A program made the translations under genes and the position numbers. A DNA stretch of 64,000 bases from Cylicocyclus nassatus (lineage: Eukaryota; Nematoda; Chromadorea; Rhabditida; Strongylidae). Numbering within the stretch: position 1 is the first letter of the stretch; each line of letters begins with the position of its first letter. Location of the stretch: the NCBI GenBank assembly GCA_958299035.1, contig CATQJL010000112.1:43342833-43406832 (forward strand), given 5' to 3'. The notes under the pieces were generated by a model. It was not told where the DNA came from. It did no database searches and saw only the letters and a program-made list of their open reading frames with translations. Positions 45,701 through 55,479 of this stretch are shown in pieces.

Positions 45701-46239
45701 GTCGTGTTCGCCTTCTGTCGCTCGAGCTGACCTCGCTGTCCTCGGTCAGCCCTTCCGCGCTGCTGCAATTTGTCCGCGACGTCGCCCCGACGGACCTAGT
45801 TTTTCGAATGCTTCGCGGGTGCACCGAGCAGCACTTCGGGCCAGAGATGTGCCGGTTCATCGTTTCGCGACGGTTCTTCAGTGTTTCCGAACTGATCGAT
45901 GCTCAGGGCAACGATATCCTGCTTTCCCTGGACGATTCTCTCTTAAGTGAACTTTCCGCTTCCACGTTCCAAATTGCCGTGCCCAGTTCGATTACGGTAG
46001 ACGGCTTACGGTCATTCTTAAAGGTATGCAAGCAGTTTGTTTGCGTGAAACGGTTCTAGAGAATAAAGGTGTTCTTGCAGGCGTTTGCCAGTGGAAAAAG
46101 AAGTCTTGAAAATGCTAGCATCAAGACGAGTTTTCCACTTCGAGAACGCTTTCCCCCTACTGCGAATGCAAAGATTTTTATCGAAGACGAGAAGACCATC
46201 AATATCTATTCGCAGGCAGCGCTTCAAGCTGTTTGCTAG
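42731..46239 (+). CDS. F-box protein, nematode type, 361 aa
   Basis: Six exons, all phase 0: 42731-42796, 42978-43154, 43209-43328, 43829-44011, 45643-46023, 46081-46239. Exon 2 encodes an F-box (FPWTALPKELQIQVLGNLQR then LSACKTLSKHFCEMI), the motif that binds Skp1 in SCF ubiquitin ligases. The C-terminal half (exons 4-6) has a leucine-rich LRSFLKAFASGKRSLENASI segment resembling the substrate-binding part of nematode F-box families. All donors are GT and acceptors end CAG. The fourth intron (1631 bp) holds two small elements. The role would be substrate selection for ubiquitination; the substrate is unknown. The start is the first ATG in phase after TTTTCAG. Confidence 0.8.
44238..44758. mobile_element. 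Mariner-type MITE in F-box intron 4
   Basis: Left end TTGGTCGTTCCGAAAGTTCT, right end inverse of TAGGTTGTTTCAAAAGTTCT, with GTACGATTT and AAATCGGAC inside. Same terminal family as the elements at 1031-2107. Decayed ends, no coding capacity. It lies wholly within the intron. Confidence 0.65.
44829..45193. mobile_element. Inverted-repeat element in F-box intron 4
   Basis: Left end TCGTTACGTGTGGGCTGCC, right-end inverse TCGTCACGTGCGGGCTGCC. Both continue into AAA..GAAAACGTCGC. A G-run precedes it. No target duplication was identified and no coding sequence. It is the second insertion in the same intron. Confidence 0.6.
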
Positions 46240-46338
46240 GCGACTTTTTTCTGTGTTTGTACAATTTTTGCTCAAAATTTACCCTCGAAATAATAATATT
46301 GAATATACTTGATGTGCATAGATCCACGAATGAAGAAG

Positions 46339-46344
46339 AATAAA
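46339..46344 (+). promoter_or_regulatory. Polyadenylation signal of F-box gene
   Basis: AATAAA lies 100 bases after the stop codon of the F-box gene, a usual nematode 3'-UTR length. Confidence 0.6.
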
Positions 46345-46393
46345 TCTGATCTCTAATTATTTGTTAGCATACACGCAGATGCAGTGTGCTTTG

Positions 46394-46690
46394 TCACTCG
46401 GCGATATCTGCCAATGCCATCGGCATTTTCATCCCACCATTAATCCGCACATCGACATGATCCACGTATAATGGCATCGTCAGTCTTGACAAATCCCCAA
46501 TCGGAAATATTATTTGACTATGCTCTGTGAAGCGTGGAAAAGACATGCAGCAATCGGGAAGTGTTATAGGTTTGCCTTGAAATAGCGCAACTCCTCTCAT
46601 ATGAAAAGCTCAACTTTGAAACAATCTTAACCACTGGTTTTGTTCCTCCTGGCTGAGTCACAACGTAAAGCTTGCTCAAATACGTTTATA
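46394..46690 (-). pseudogene. Unrecognised coding fragment, minus strand
   Basis: The frame ending at 46394 reads RGVALFQGKPITLPDCCMSF, then YVDHVDVRINGGMKMPMA. Upstream, one base out of frame, the minus strand reads LYVVTQPGGTKPVVKIVSKL. The composition is strongly protein-like, and a single frameshift near 46598 links the two parts. It stands tail-to-tail with the F-box gene, 155 bases apart. No family is recognised. It could be the last exon of a gene with an assembly error or a pseudogene. Confidence 0.45.
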
Positions 46691-47911
46691 AACTCAAGTG
46701 CCTTGAAAAAACCAAGAATTCCAGAATTCTTCTGAATTTCACATGTATTTTATGCATTATCTTCTTGTGACAAAACTTCCTCACTCGTGGTTTTCGAAAA
46801 GGCTACTTCAGCTGCATGTTACAATTCTTCACCACAATAATTTGGCTCTTTTTTCTTAGAAGGATTCAGCTCTTTTTTCCCGGAGGAGTTTCTACTCTTG
46901 ACTTTCCTTACTTGAGTGGCATCAAACATAAGCAACAAGTGTCACGAGATACAACCTCTTGAGGAAGTAGGTGATGGACACGAGTACAATATCCTACAGC
47001 TCAATATCTAATTAGCTGAGACATCCGGAACGATTAGACGGTCCTCAGAAAACAGGTGCAATAGTTTCACACGTAAGGGATTTATCGTACATTTGGATTT
47101 TTGGATTTTTTTTAGATGTAAAGCAATAATTGTTAGTCATCACGTTCAACATTTCTTATACTTCCGCAATGCTAATAACTTTTGAGTGAAGATTCTATCG
47201 TTAAGCCTTGACATGGAGTTAGAGCAGAATCACAACCTTCTTTGCGTCTTTTCTTTTACAAGGATTCAATACTGTGATACCCAGCAACTGCTCTTTTTCA
47301 GAGTTTGCACGATTTTGAGCGCTAATTAATATGACTTAAACAATCCGAAGGTCTTTTGTACAAATGCTAGAGGAAATTGAAAAGTCAGTACTTCCGCAAA
47401 TTATGAGTCAAATGATTTTCCGTGCGTTTTCCTTGCATCGCACAAGGAGCTGAAGTTTTTTTTGTCGATATAGCAGTGCAGAAAATAAAAATGTTTCTAA
47501 ACGATTGCGCATTAGTCTAACTAAACAAATGTGTAATCACCCAGCTGCGAACTCCTTTTGCAAGTTAGACCGGTTGCCTGTCATGTGACCGACCCCACCT
47601 GAAAGGACATAAAAGCGGAATAAACTCAGGAACCACATGGCGGCAGATAGTATCTAGCGCCTTGGCGCTGATCGACGTCTGATCTAATCTACGAGGCGGG
47701 AAAACCAACACGACAAAACGCTTGTCGAATTACTTAGGTTGCGCCGTCTTTTGACCTTTACAAATGTCTTGATTTGGTTGTTATAGCCTGGCTGACATTT
47801 TTAAATGCACAAGAAATTTTGCGCTTGAAGAAGGGTGAAATCATGCAATGCACTGAAAAAAAGAAACTGGGAATGAATCACGCTACAAGAAGTTTTTTTG
47901 AAAAAGCACAA
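46691..47911. other. Unassigned
   Basis: No coding exon, RNA gene or element recognised in this stretch. Confidence 0.35.
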
Positions 47912-47920
47912 GTCTAGCGA

Positions 47921-48054
47921 GGGTGGAGGAAAGAACACCTCAATTAGGCACCGCCTCTGCGGACTACTGGTCCCAACACGATGCACAACAGTAGGACGAA
48001 AGGACCAGCAGCCTGCGGAGGCGGTGCCTAATTGAGGTGCTCGTTCACCTACCC
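47921..48054. mobile_element. MULE-like MITE, 134 bp, 9-bp TSD with one mismatch
   Basis: Left end GGGTGGAGGAAAGAACACCT and right-end inverse GGGTAGGTGAACGAGCACCT, both continuing CAATTAGGCACCGCCTC. Flanks are GTCTAGCGA (47912-47920) and GTCTAGCGG (48055-48063). The terminal GGGTGGAGG resembles the MITE at 27611. Almost entirely hairpin. Confidence 0.7.
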
Positions 48055-48063
48055 GTCTAGCGG

Positions 48064-51000
48064 TGACTTCTCCAATCGGAAAATTTGTTACAAGATAGGA
48101 CTTCTGCATGAGCCCATTTCGGCACATTACTTGCTGAGTTTATACCCATCATGGCAAGTATAAACTAGTGTAAAACTAGTTACTAACTAGTGTACGGCTT
48201 GATAATTACAGCTGCGGTGCCGACAATGCTTGTGCGAGGAAAATGCTATGCTTTAGAGGGCAACGCTGCATGTAAATTCCATAGAAGCGCAGTTATTTAA
48301 TTGTTTAACTTCCTGTTTGCAATTTTACGAGCAATTGCTGTCAGTTACGCAAGAATAATTTCCGTCAAATCTGATAAATTCTGCCTTTATGCACTGAGCG
48401 CTAATAGCGATAGTACACAGGACGCAAAAAATGTGCACACTATCTGATCGAAAATGACTCCATTTTGAGATAGGCGATTCCAGAAAAGTTCAAAAAAAAT
48501 TCGCGTTGTGTAGGAGGCTTTCACCCATTCTTGTATTACTACGGCAATTTTCAACGAGTTTTCCAAACCTTCAAATGGTAAGACCGCGTTTCTGAAAAAT
48601 ATTGTAAAAACAATTGTTACTGTAAACCTGGAGTAATTAATAGAAGAAGCATTACGATAAAGTATCATTTTCTCAATCGGAATTGACTTTGGTAACCTAG
48701 CGATTTCTAGCCTGCTTGGTTTCCCTTTTGACGCCAAATGTGCCTCTCAAATGCTTGAATCTTCGATTTCTACCGCGGTCCTACAGTAACGAAGAGAGAC
48801 CAATGATTCGCTCCAAGCTGTAAGTCCAAACAAAGATAGGGTGGTTCTTTTGCAGCGGTCTATGAGATGAGATGTATGCTTTTTTGAAGTGCAAGAACGG
48901 TGATCCCAAATTTGCCTTTTTTATATGCTGTTATATGCTGCGGATTTGTCCTCAAGGAGTTACGAGAATTTTTTGAAGTATAAGAACCGGCAGCCGAAAT
49001 CAATTCAGTCTTAACATTTTCCTTGGTGTTGAATGGAGCAGTGCTAATTGTCACTGTTATTCTGTGTAATATGATACATTCTTAATTAGAATATACCCGC
49101 TCGCCGTTACTCCATTCAAAGCTAGGACTGGGTTAAGAATTCATTTTGCACTAATTATGCATTCAAATTTTTGTTCATAAAAACCTTCATAACTCTCGCC
49201 CAGAAGCCGGCCGCAGATAAGGAAAGCAGATCTGCAATAAGTGTTCCATGCTCTTTAAAGTCACCGTCCACCCAAATTCTTGACTGCCATGTTTTGGTTG
49301 TTTTTTCAGGGCCTTCTCATGTTCCTGAGTCTGAATATGAAATCGAGAATCGGCGAAAATCCCGACAATACCCGTTCTGGAGAACCCGCAAGCCGGTTGC
49401 CCGGAATGCCAACTTGGAGTCTTCGTGGCTCTCAGCTATTCCGATTTTTTCGCTTCCGAAGCGATAATTTGCGCCATGACTTGGGCATTGACTTTATACG
49501 GGGTCCTACTGATGTAATCTGCCAAGCTCAAGACCTCTAATTTAGTGGACGGGGCCTCTAAGGCGGCATACATTACAACTTGGAAAGCCACCTCGACTAA
49601 CCATCTTTACCTTGTAGGTTGAAGCGAGCTCTACATAATGGTACTTGAAGATCGGGAAAAGACGTTGAAGCAAAAAATTTATTGATCAGAAAATATGCAC
49701 TTTTTGGGACACCTCGTACGCTACAAAAGAGAGCTAAAGTTCCTTCCAGAGTATTATTGGACTTTGTTATGGAATGCGCGCGACCAAAATTGGCCTCCAT
49801 CCTCGGCGAGGGAACACTCATCACAGCGAGGGCGGCCTTGTTCACCTCGTCGCGTCGACGTCGATTTGTATCGCTGAATGGCGTCGTCGCCGTATCGCAA
49901 TGCGTTTCGACTTTTTTCCACTATAGGGGTTCTTCACTTCTTCGCCAGTGCTGAGTGAGTTTACGATTTCGATATTCGATAAATTCAAACATGAGTTTTT
50001 TCGTTACTTACCGATGCAACAAAAGGGATTTTTTTAGCCCATTTTGATGCAACAGTTCAAGCTTTCTCATTCAACGCGCTCAAACGTGTGTCGCTCTACT
50101 TCCCCTCACTCCCGCCACCCCCCCCCCCGCTGATTTGTAATCTTATTGTTAGTCGAGACCGATTGACAATCGCCTACGAAATACAAAGCAAAATCTCTTG
50201 GTTTTCATTTGCATGATTTATTCATGAAATTTGGTTCCCCTCGCTGCATATAGTACTGATACAGTTGTCCTCAATTCAGCAGTCTATCTGTGCGATCGCA
50301 TCACTTTTGAGATTTGCAGTGGAGCATGCCGGCGTGAAAAAGTCACTATCATGTTCACATAAGCACAACACTGATGAAAAAGTGATTGAAAAAATTGAAA
50401 AAATTATAAGAAATATTCACAAAAATGGTATCGTACACCAATTTAGAAGATTTATTCAGTGACTGCCGATTTCATATTCGATCCTATACTATTCAACGAT
50501 CACAGTAAACAGCGTGCATTTCCCATCATTCCATGGATTTTTTTGAAATTGTGCGACCTATTCTACTCAAAACTGGCGGCACTTTTGTAGCACGTTTTTA
50601 GTGAATTATTTGTAGGCAGGGAGAGATTCAGGGGAAGGGGAGGGGCGGACATAAAATTGCAGTACATTTTTTACATGGGTCGTGACAAAAAATTATAATC
50701 ATATGTTTGAGAAACGATACCATCATGCACAAAACCGAATAAAAATTAGCGTAGTCTTGCTGTTTGCGGTTTACCACTAGCAGAATCTTAACTCTTCTAA
50801 AAGCAAACATTCACTCTGGTGTGCCTCAAACCCGAATTTGAGTCCCTGCGTGTTTCTTTATCGGTTTCTGTTTCCTAACATACTCACACATAACGAGTAG
50901 ATATTGAGAATGAAGTAAAGACATATTCAAGAGAAATAGAACTCACGAATGTACAAAGTGCTTGGAGCGAAAGCCGAAACTTCCTTATGCAATCTGCTCA

Positions 51001-52007
51001 AGCGGTGTTCCTTCTCCAAACAGCAGCATTCTGGCACATAAAAAGAACCAAAAGCGTTGTCGGAACTTTGTAAAGAATAATCCTATTCAAATGAGGAAAG
51101 AAACTCAAAAATTTTTTTAAAAGATTTACAATGTTCGCCCTATTGCTTGCGACAGACGTTCAAATTCTTTCTTGGGAACATATGTGAGGAATAGAACAGA
51201 CAACACTTTGAATAATGTAGTTAAATTGCATGCAAATCATAATCATGCACATTATAGTTACTTGCAAAACCTAACTACTAAGAAATTCAAATTGAACAAA
51301 AAAAAAGAAAACGAGCTTCCGTTTCGTTTTTTCCTTTAGACGGAGCACAAACACAAATAAAAATTCAACCAATGAGCCATCCCCGGAACTCTTCAGTAAG
51401 GAGGGAGGGCGTAACCTTGCATCTCCCGTCGCGAGTGCTCGATCCCGCAAGATCGGGCTTTCCTGCCCGTCCGGGTTGGGCGCCCGACTCATGATGTATG
51501 AATCCTGCATGCTCAAATCCTGCATGCTTCTCGATATTGGCTGACCAGGTATTAACTGCTTCAAATTTGATTTTCCTTGCAACCATAGAATGACAGTTTA
51601 GATAGAGCGGTAGTCCATCATAGAAAAATTCGATGTACACCAATGCGAGATCTGCATTTTTCATAGCTGTTGGCAAGGAACCAGATTACTACCCGCAGCT
51701 CGGCAATACACTACCAATTTGAGAAGTTACTGAACCAGATGCTATATGGAGATGAAGTAGCTTGAAAACTGAAACAATACTGATTCACTTATTGGGGCTG
51801 CCTCGAACCACAAGGATCCTATGCGTTAATAATTTTTATTGTGTGCTCAACTCTACATATAATGTCAAGCAGTCAAAACCCATAATTTCTAACAATTTAT
51901 GTCTCACTCCTGAACAATTCCTGAGTTGGAATTGCTTATACAAAATATGTAAAACTCATAACAACCTGACAACCGAGATGGGACATGACAATTCCTAGCG
52001 CCAGCGC
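48064..52007. other. Mostly unassigned; some exon-like frames
   Basis: No complete gene could be built. 48775-48830 is a diverged copy of 6800-6870. At 49300-49467 a plus-strand frame after TTTTTCAG gives GPSHVPESEYEIENRRKSRQ and WRTRKPVARNANLESSW, which is exon-like but unrecognised. A C-run lies at about 50118. The minus-strand frame 51365-51676 has no domain. Confidence 0.35.
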
Positions 52008-52181
52008 CTATTCTGGCCGTTTTCCTCCTCTAATTGTAACAAGTTCTTCTGCACTAGTAGGATGAATAGCTACACAGTCATCGAATTGGGCCTTTGTTGC
52101 GCCCATATTCACTGCGACTACAAATCCCTGCCCCTGCATTATTTCGTCGGCTCCAGCCCCGAGAACGTGCACGCCGACAAT
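52008..52181 (-). CDS. Glutathione reductase, last exon
   Basis: Reading on the minus strand after a TTTAG acceptor gives [17 protein letters not shown], then [20 protein letters not shown] and [11 protein letters not shown]. This matches the C-terminal dimerisation domain of glutathione reductase; the HPTSxEELVT motif contains the catalytic histidine-glutamate pair (H of HPT, E of EEL) that acts on the partner subunit's redox disulfide. The enzyme reduces glutathione disulfide with NADPH. There are 57 residues before the stop. The exon carries an apparent two-residue duplication (MQGQGF where the family has MQGF). No upstream exons were recognised within the window, so the gene may be split by a long intron or be a fragment. 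Confidence 0.7.
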   Translation of the reverse strand: MVGVHVLGAGADEIMQGQGFVVAVNMGATKAQFDDCVAIHPTSAEELVTIRGGKRPE

Positions 52182-54366
52182 CTAAACGAGCAAACTGATG
52201 GTCAAGGATCTTTTCACTCATTGGACTAAATGATGTTTCATTCTCAGATTTTTAACTAGTTTAGAACTCAACGCATCTTGAGTTTTCTCTAATGTGTATC
52301 TTGATACTAAATGTTTTTCGTAAAGCGACAAAGGACATCTTCGAAAAAAATCTGCCGACTGGTTTGTATCGATGCATCTAAAGGTTATATACAAATATTC
52401 TACACTTGTTCTCACCATACGTCATACATTTCGAGAAAAGGTCCAAAGAAGATCACACAATCAAAATCGCCAATAAAAATCGCTGATAATAGAATCGTTA
52501 CAATCGTTATCAATCAAAGAATCTTCAAGGAGTAAGCAAGTCGTTAGGTACGAGAATTATTTCCCTGTTAAGAATTGTTTGATTACACGGAAGACAGGTA
52601 AAAAGAGTGTGTCAAAAGCCAGTTTGCTGTCTTCTATCAACCCTCAAAACCAGCAGCTACTGAGCTTAACCTCCTTCCCGCACCTCCATCCATTCGAAGC
52701 TATCTTCGGGCAGTTCCAAGGTGGTAGTGAGTGCTCCTTCAAGTAGTACGTTGAGGAAAGGCGCATGCGATGATGAGTAATAGATTAGTGAAGTAAGGAA
52801 CACTGGCTCACTGTGCTTCCAAAAATTCACCAGTGCACAGCAGCGGTTACCGAGTGGTTGGGACAAATATACAGACTGAATAGATCCATATACTGAAAAG
52901 CCATCAATTCTGGACCTTCTCATTCAACACTCTGATTTTGATTCAGATAAATTTTGATTCAACTTTTTGATTTTGAGTCGGATGAATGTTAAAATGACCT
53001 TTCGATTTTGACTCAGGTGCCCTTTGATTTGACTTTTTAATTTTGATACAAAAAAATCTCTAATATGTATACATGATCAAAGCAACATTTTTTATAAAAA
53101 TTCAAACAGCTTTACGAACAAATTTTTTTACTATTTTTTAGTTCACGGGCATATGTAGCAACCCAATAATATAGTGCCTCTGCGGTGCAGGCACAGTTGC
53201 GTCAAATTTGTTTGCTGAGCGCATACTTCAAAAAATTTTTGTTCTACGTCCATTCAATTTCATATCATGCTTGGGACTTCCCACTTCCCGAAAGCTGCAT
53301 TCGTATAGCAATGACAACATCTTGTGTTATAAGTAGCCTTTCATTATCGTTACTCAGATAGGATCAGCAGCCAGCTAATGCTTCCTTTGAACTCACCGCT
53401 TTCATTCATTTCTGTTCAGAATACTGCATTTGGTAAGAAAAAAGATCCAAGCAGTAGTGTCCCTTCAAATTACGTTCTTGTTCTAACGCAGCGTTAGGAC
53501 TTTCAATATATAATTTTTTGCGTCAGAGCAGCGGGTCAAAAGAATTTTGTTTTTTAAGTTTTAAAGGAGAGCTAAGTAGAACGGTGCATTACTTACCTTA
53601 GACCTACAAATTCAACCAATTTTTGAGGAAATACCCTGAAATCACGCGTACAAGGCGCACTTTTTCGATTTTTCAAGAAACCGCACAGACGCTTACTCTG
53701 TTTCGGGAAGCCATCCTTATGCCGCACTATTCTCTCAGGCAATATGCAACACGGCACGACATAGGATCCTTCGGTCGCGAGGTCCTTCGGCGCGAGGCTG
53801 CGGATACGCGGATTACGATTATATGTAGTTAATAATAGCATATAACACTATTTTTCTGTTCCCATTAACTTCCCACTATTTCTAAGCATGGTAGAATACT
53901 TGGAAATGTATAAGCACCATGACACTCAGATTTCTGAAGCTGGAAGCATTTTAAACTGCATTTCCATCTGTGCAGAAAATGCTAGTGGATGCGACCCTTA
54001 GAAACATTATCTGCTAATGTCAAATTCCCATTTACTAACTTTTTCTAATCACGGCATTCTCACATTGTGCAAAAGCCTCTACCTACATTGTTATGTCTCA
54101 TGCTCTTGCTAGTGAAAATGGGTATTTCTCAGACTAGAATCAAACTTTGGTCGGAATTCAAACCACCGCTCTTGAGCGTTTTTCCTGATCAAGTTATATC
54201 ATGGCGACGTATTAACAGAAAAAGATGCCTATTACAAAGCGATGAACTACATAACTACTACAAGCATGTACATGAATGGCGTGATGCCAAGGGTGCGCAG
54301 AAACATAGGAACAACAGTCAAGTTAACCGTACCCGCAGAGTACAACTTGCGAAAGAGGGGGGGGGA
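52182..54366. other. Unassigned; possible minus-strand exon 52666-52920
   Basis: The minus-strand frame ending at 52666 reads YLSQPLGNRCCALVNFWKHS and LLEGALTTTLELPEDSFEWM; it resembles a terminal coding exon but is unrecognised and is not glutathione reductase. 53270-53480 is the inverse of the repeat at 39920-40125. Nothing else found. Confidence 0.35.
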
Positions 54367-54798
54367 GGGGATACCGGGGCCCGGCACGGGTCGGTTTTAG
54401 GGTTTCTGAAAACGAAGTCTTCCCTGACCTTCGGAAGTTTTAAGAAGTCCCTTTGACCTACCTACCTAGGAGAAGATGAAAACAAGAAAAATTTACTGAT
54501 CTGAAAAAAAGTGAGATAAGAGGAAAATCAAGTTGAAGCTGAATAGTACGCATGCACAAGAGTTTGGCGATATTGATTCCTTCTTGTCGTTCATCGCGAG
54601 CGGCTGCGTCATCATTCTTTCTGTCATATCTGATTCTTCTCGCTTACTTTCTCATTTTCATCCGGATTTTTTGGTTTTTGCTAGTTGCTAGTGCCCCTCG
54701 TGAGTTTTCTAAGGTACGTCAATCTTCTTTTTGATTCTGTTTCACTGTCAATCCCACTTTTCTTTTAGTCACATTCAAAGCCTCCAATCAATAAGATC

Positions 54799-55479
54799 AT
54801 GCCTGCTAGGTCGATCAAATCCAACTCCCAACCCTCGTCTACTCGCATCACCAAGAAAAAAAATCCTTCTTCGACTCAAAGTGTTCAAGCAGAGAGCTTA
54901 GCTAACACAAGGGATGGGTTGAAGGATTTTAGTGCCTTGAGTGCCAGCGAGCTGATTGATTCGATATTGGAAAAAAATTGTGATCCATATATCGAACGAT
55001 TGGTTTTGGCTCTCAAAACTAAAATCCCTTTAGATGTTGAAGCCGAAAAACGGAGCCGTTCTGTAGTACTAGCTGGTTTGCAGGAATCCGAAGGTGGAAA
55101 GTCTCTTTTAGAGCGGAAGGCGGAACTGGAGTCGAGTGTCGCCCAGGTGCTGGAAGTGCTGAAAGTCGACTGTTGGCCCACGGAAATATACCGCATGGGA
55201 AAATTCGAGGAAAACAGGCCAAGACTGGTAAAAGTAGTATTTCCATCACACTCTTTCTGGTCCCAAGCACTTGCCAACTCCTACCTCTTGCGCAGCTCTT
55301 CTTTGCAAAATGTTTTCGTACGCCGCAGCATGACCGTTTCTGAAAGCGCTCAAGAATTCGAACTCAGACAGATCGCAAGGGAGCGGAACAGGGGTAAGGC
55401 TGGGAAGGAATGGGTCGTCTACAGAGGCGAGCTTCGCCATGTCTCCGACCTTCCCAGACGTACCCAGGGAAACGCTTAA
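54799..55479 (+). CDS. LINE ORF1 protein, 226 aa
   Basis: An uninterrupted frame from ATG 54799. The N-terminal 40 residues are basic and Ser/Thr-rich (RITKKKNPSSTQ). From residue about 90 there is RSVVLAGLQESEGG, then IYRMGKFEENRPRLVKVVF and VFVRRSMTVSE. This pattern resembles the RNA-binding-like ORF1 domain common in nematode CR1/jockey-type LINEs. The product should bind the element RNA to form the retrotransposition particle. The ORF overlaps the ORF2 frame by about 70 bases in a different phase. An upstream ATG at 54552 starts another frame that stops early. Confidence 0.75.
   Translation: MPARSIKSNSQPSSTRITKKKNPSSTQSVQAESLANTRDGLKDFSALSASELIDSILEKNCDPYIERLVLALKTKIPLDVEAEKRSRSVVLAGLQESEGGKSLLERKAELESSVAQVLEVLKVDCWPTEIYRMGKFEENRPRLVKVVFPSHSFWSQALANSYLLRSSSLQNVFVRRSMTVSESAQEFELRQIARERNRGKAGKEWVVYRGELRHVSDLPRRTQGNA

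Noticed and set aside
47801..48127. Minus-strand frame of 108 codons
   Set aside because: It runs through the hairpin MITE at 47921-48054 and has no domain.
54885..55277. Minus-strand frame of 130 codons opposite LINE ORF1
   Set aside because: Antisense shadow of the recognised ORF1.
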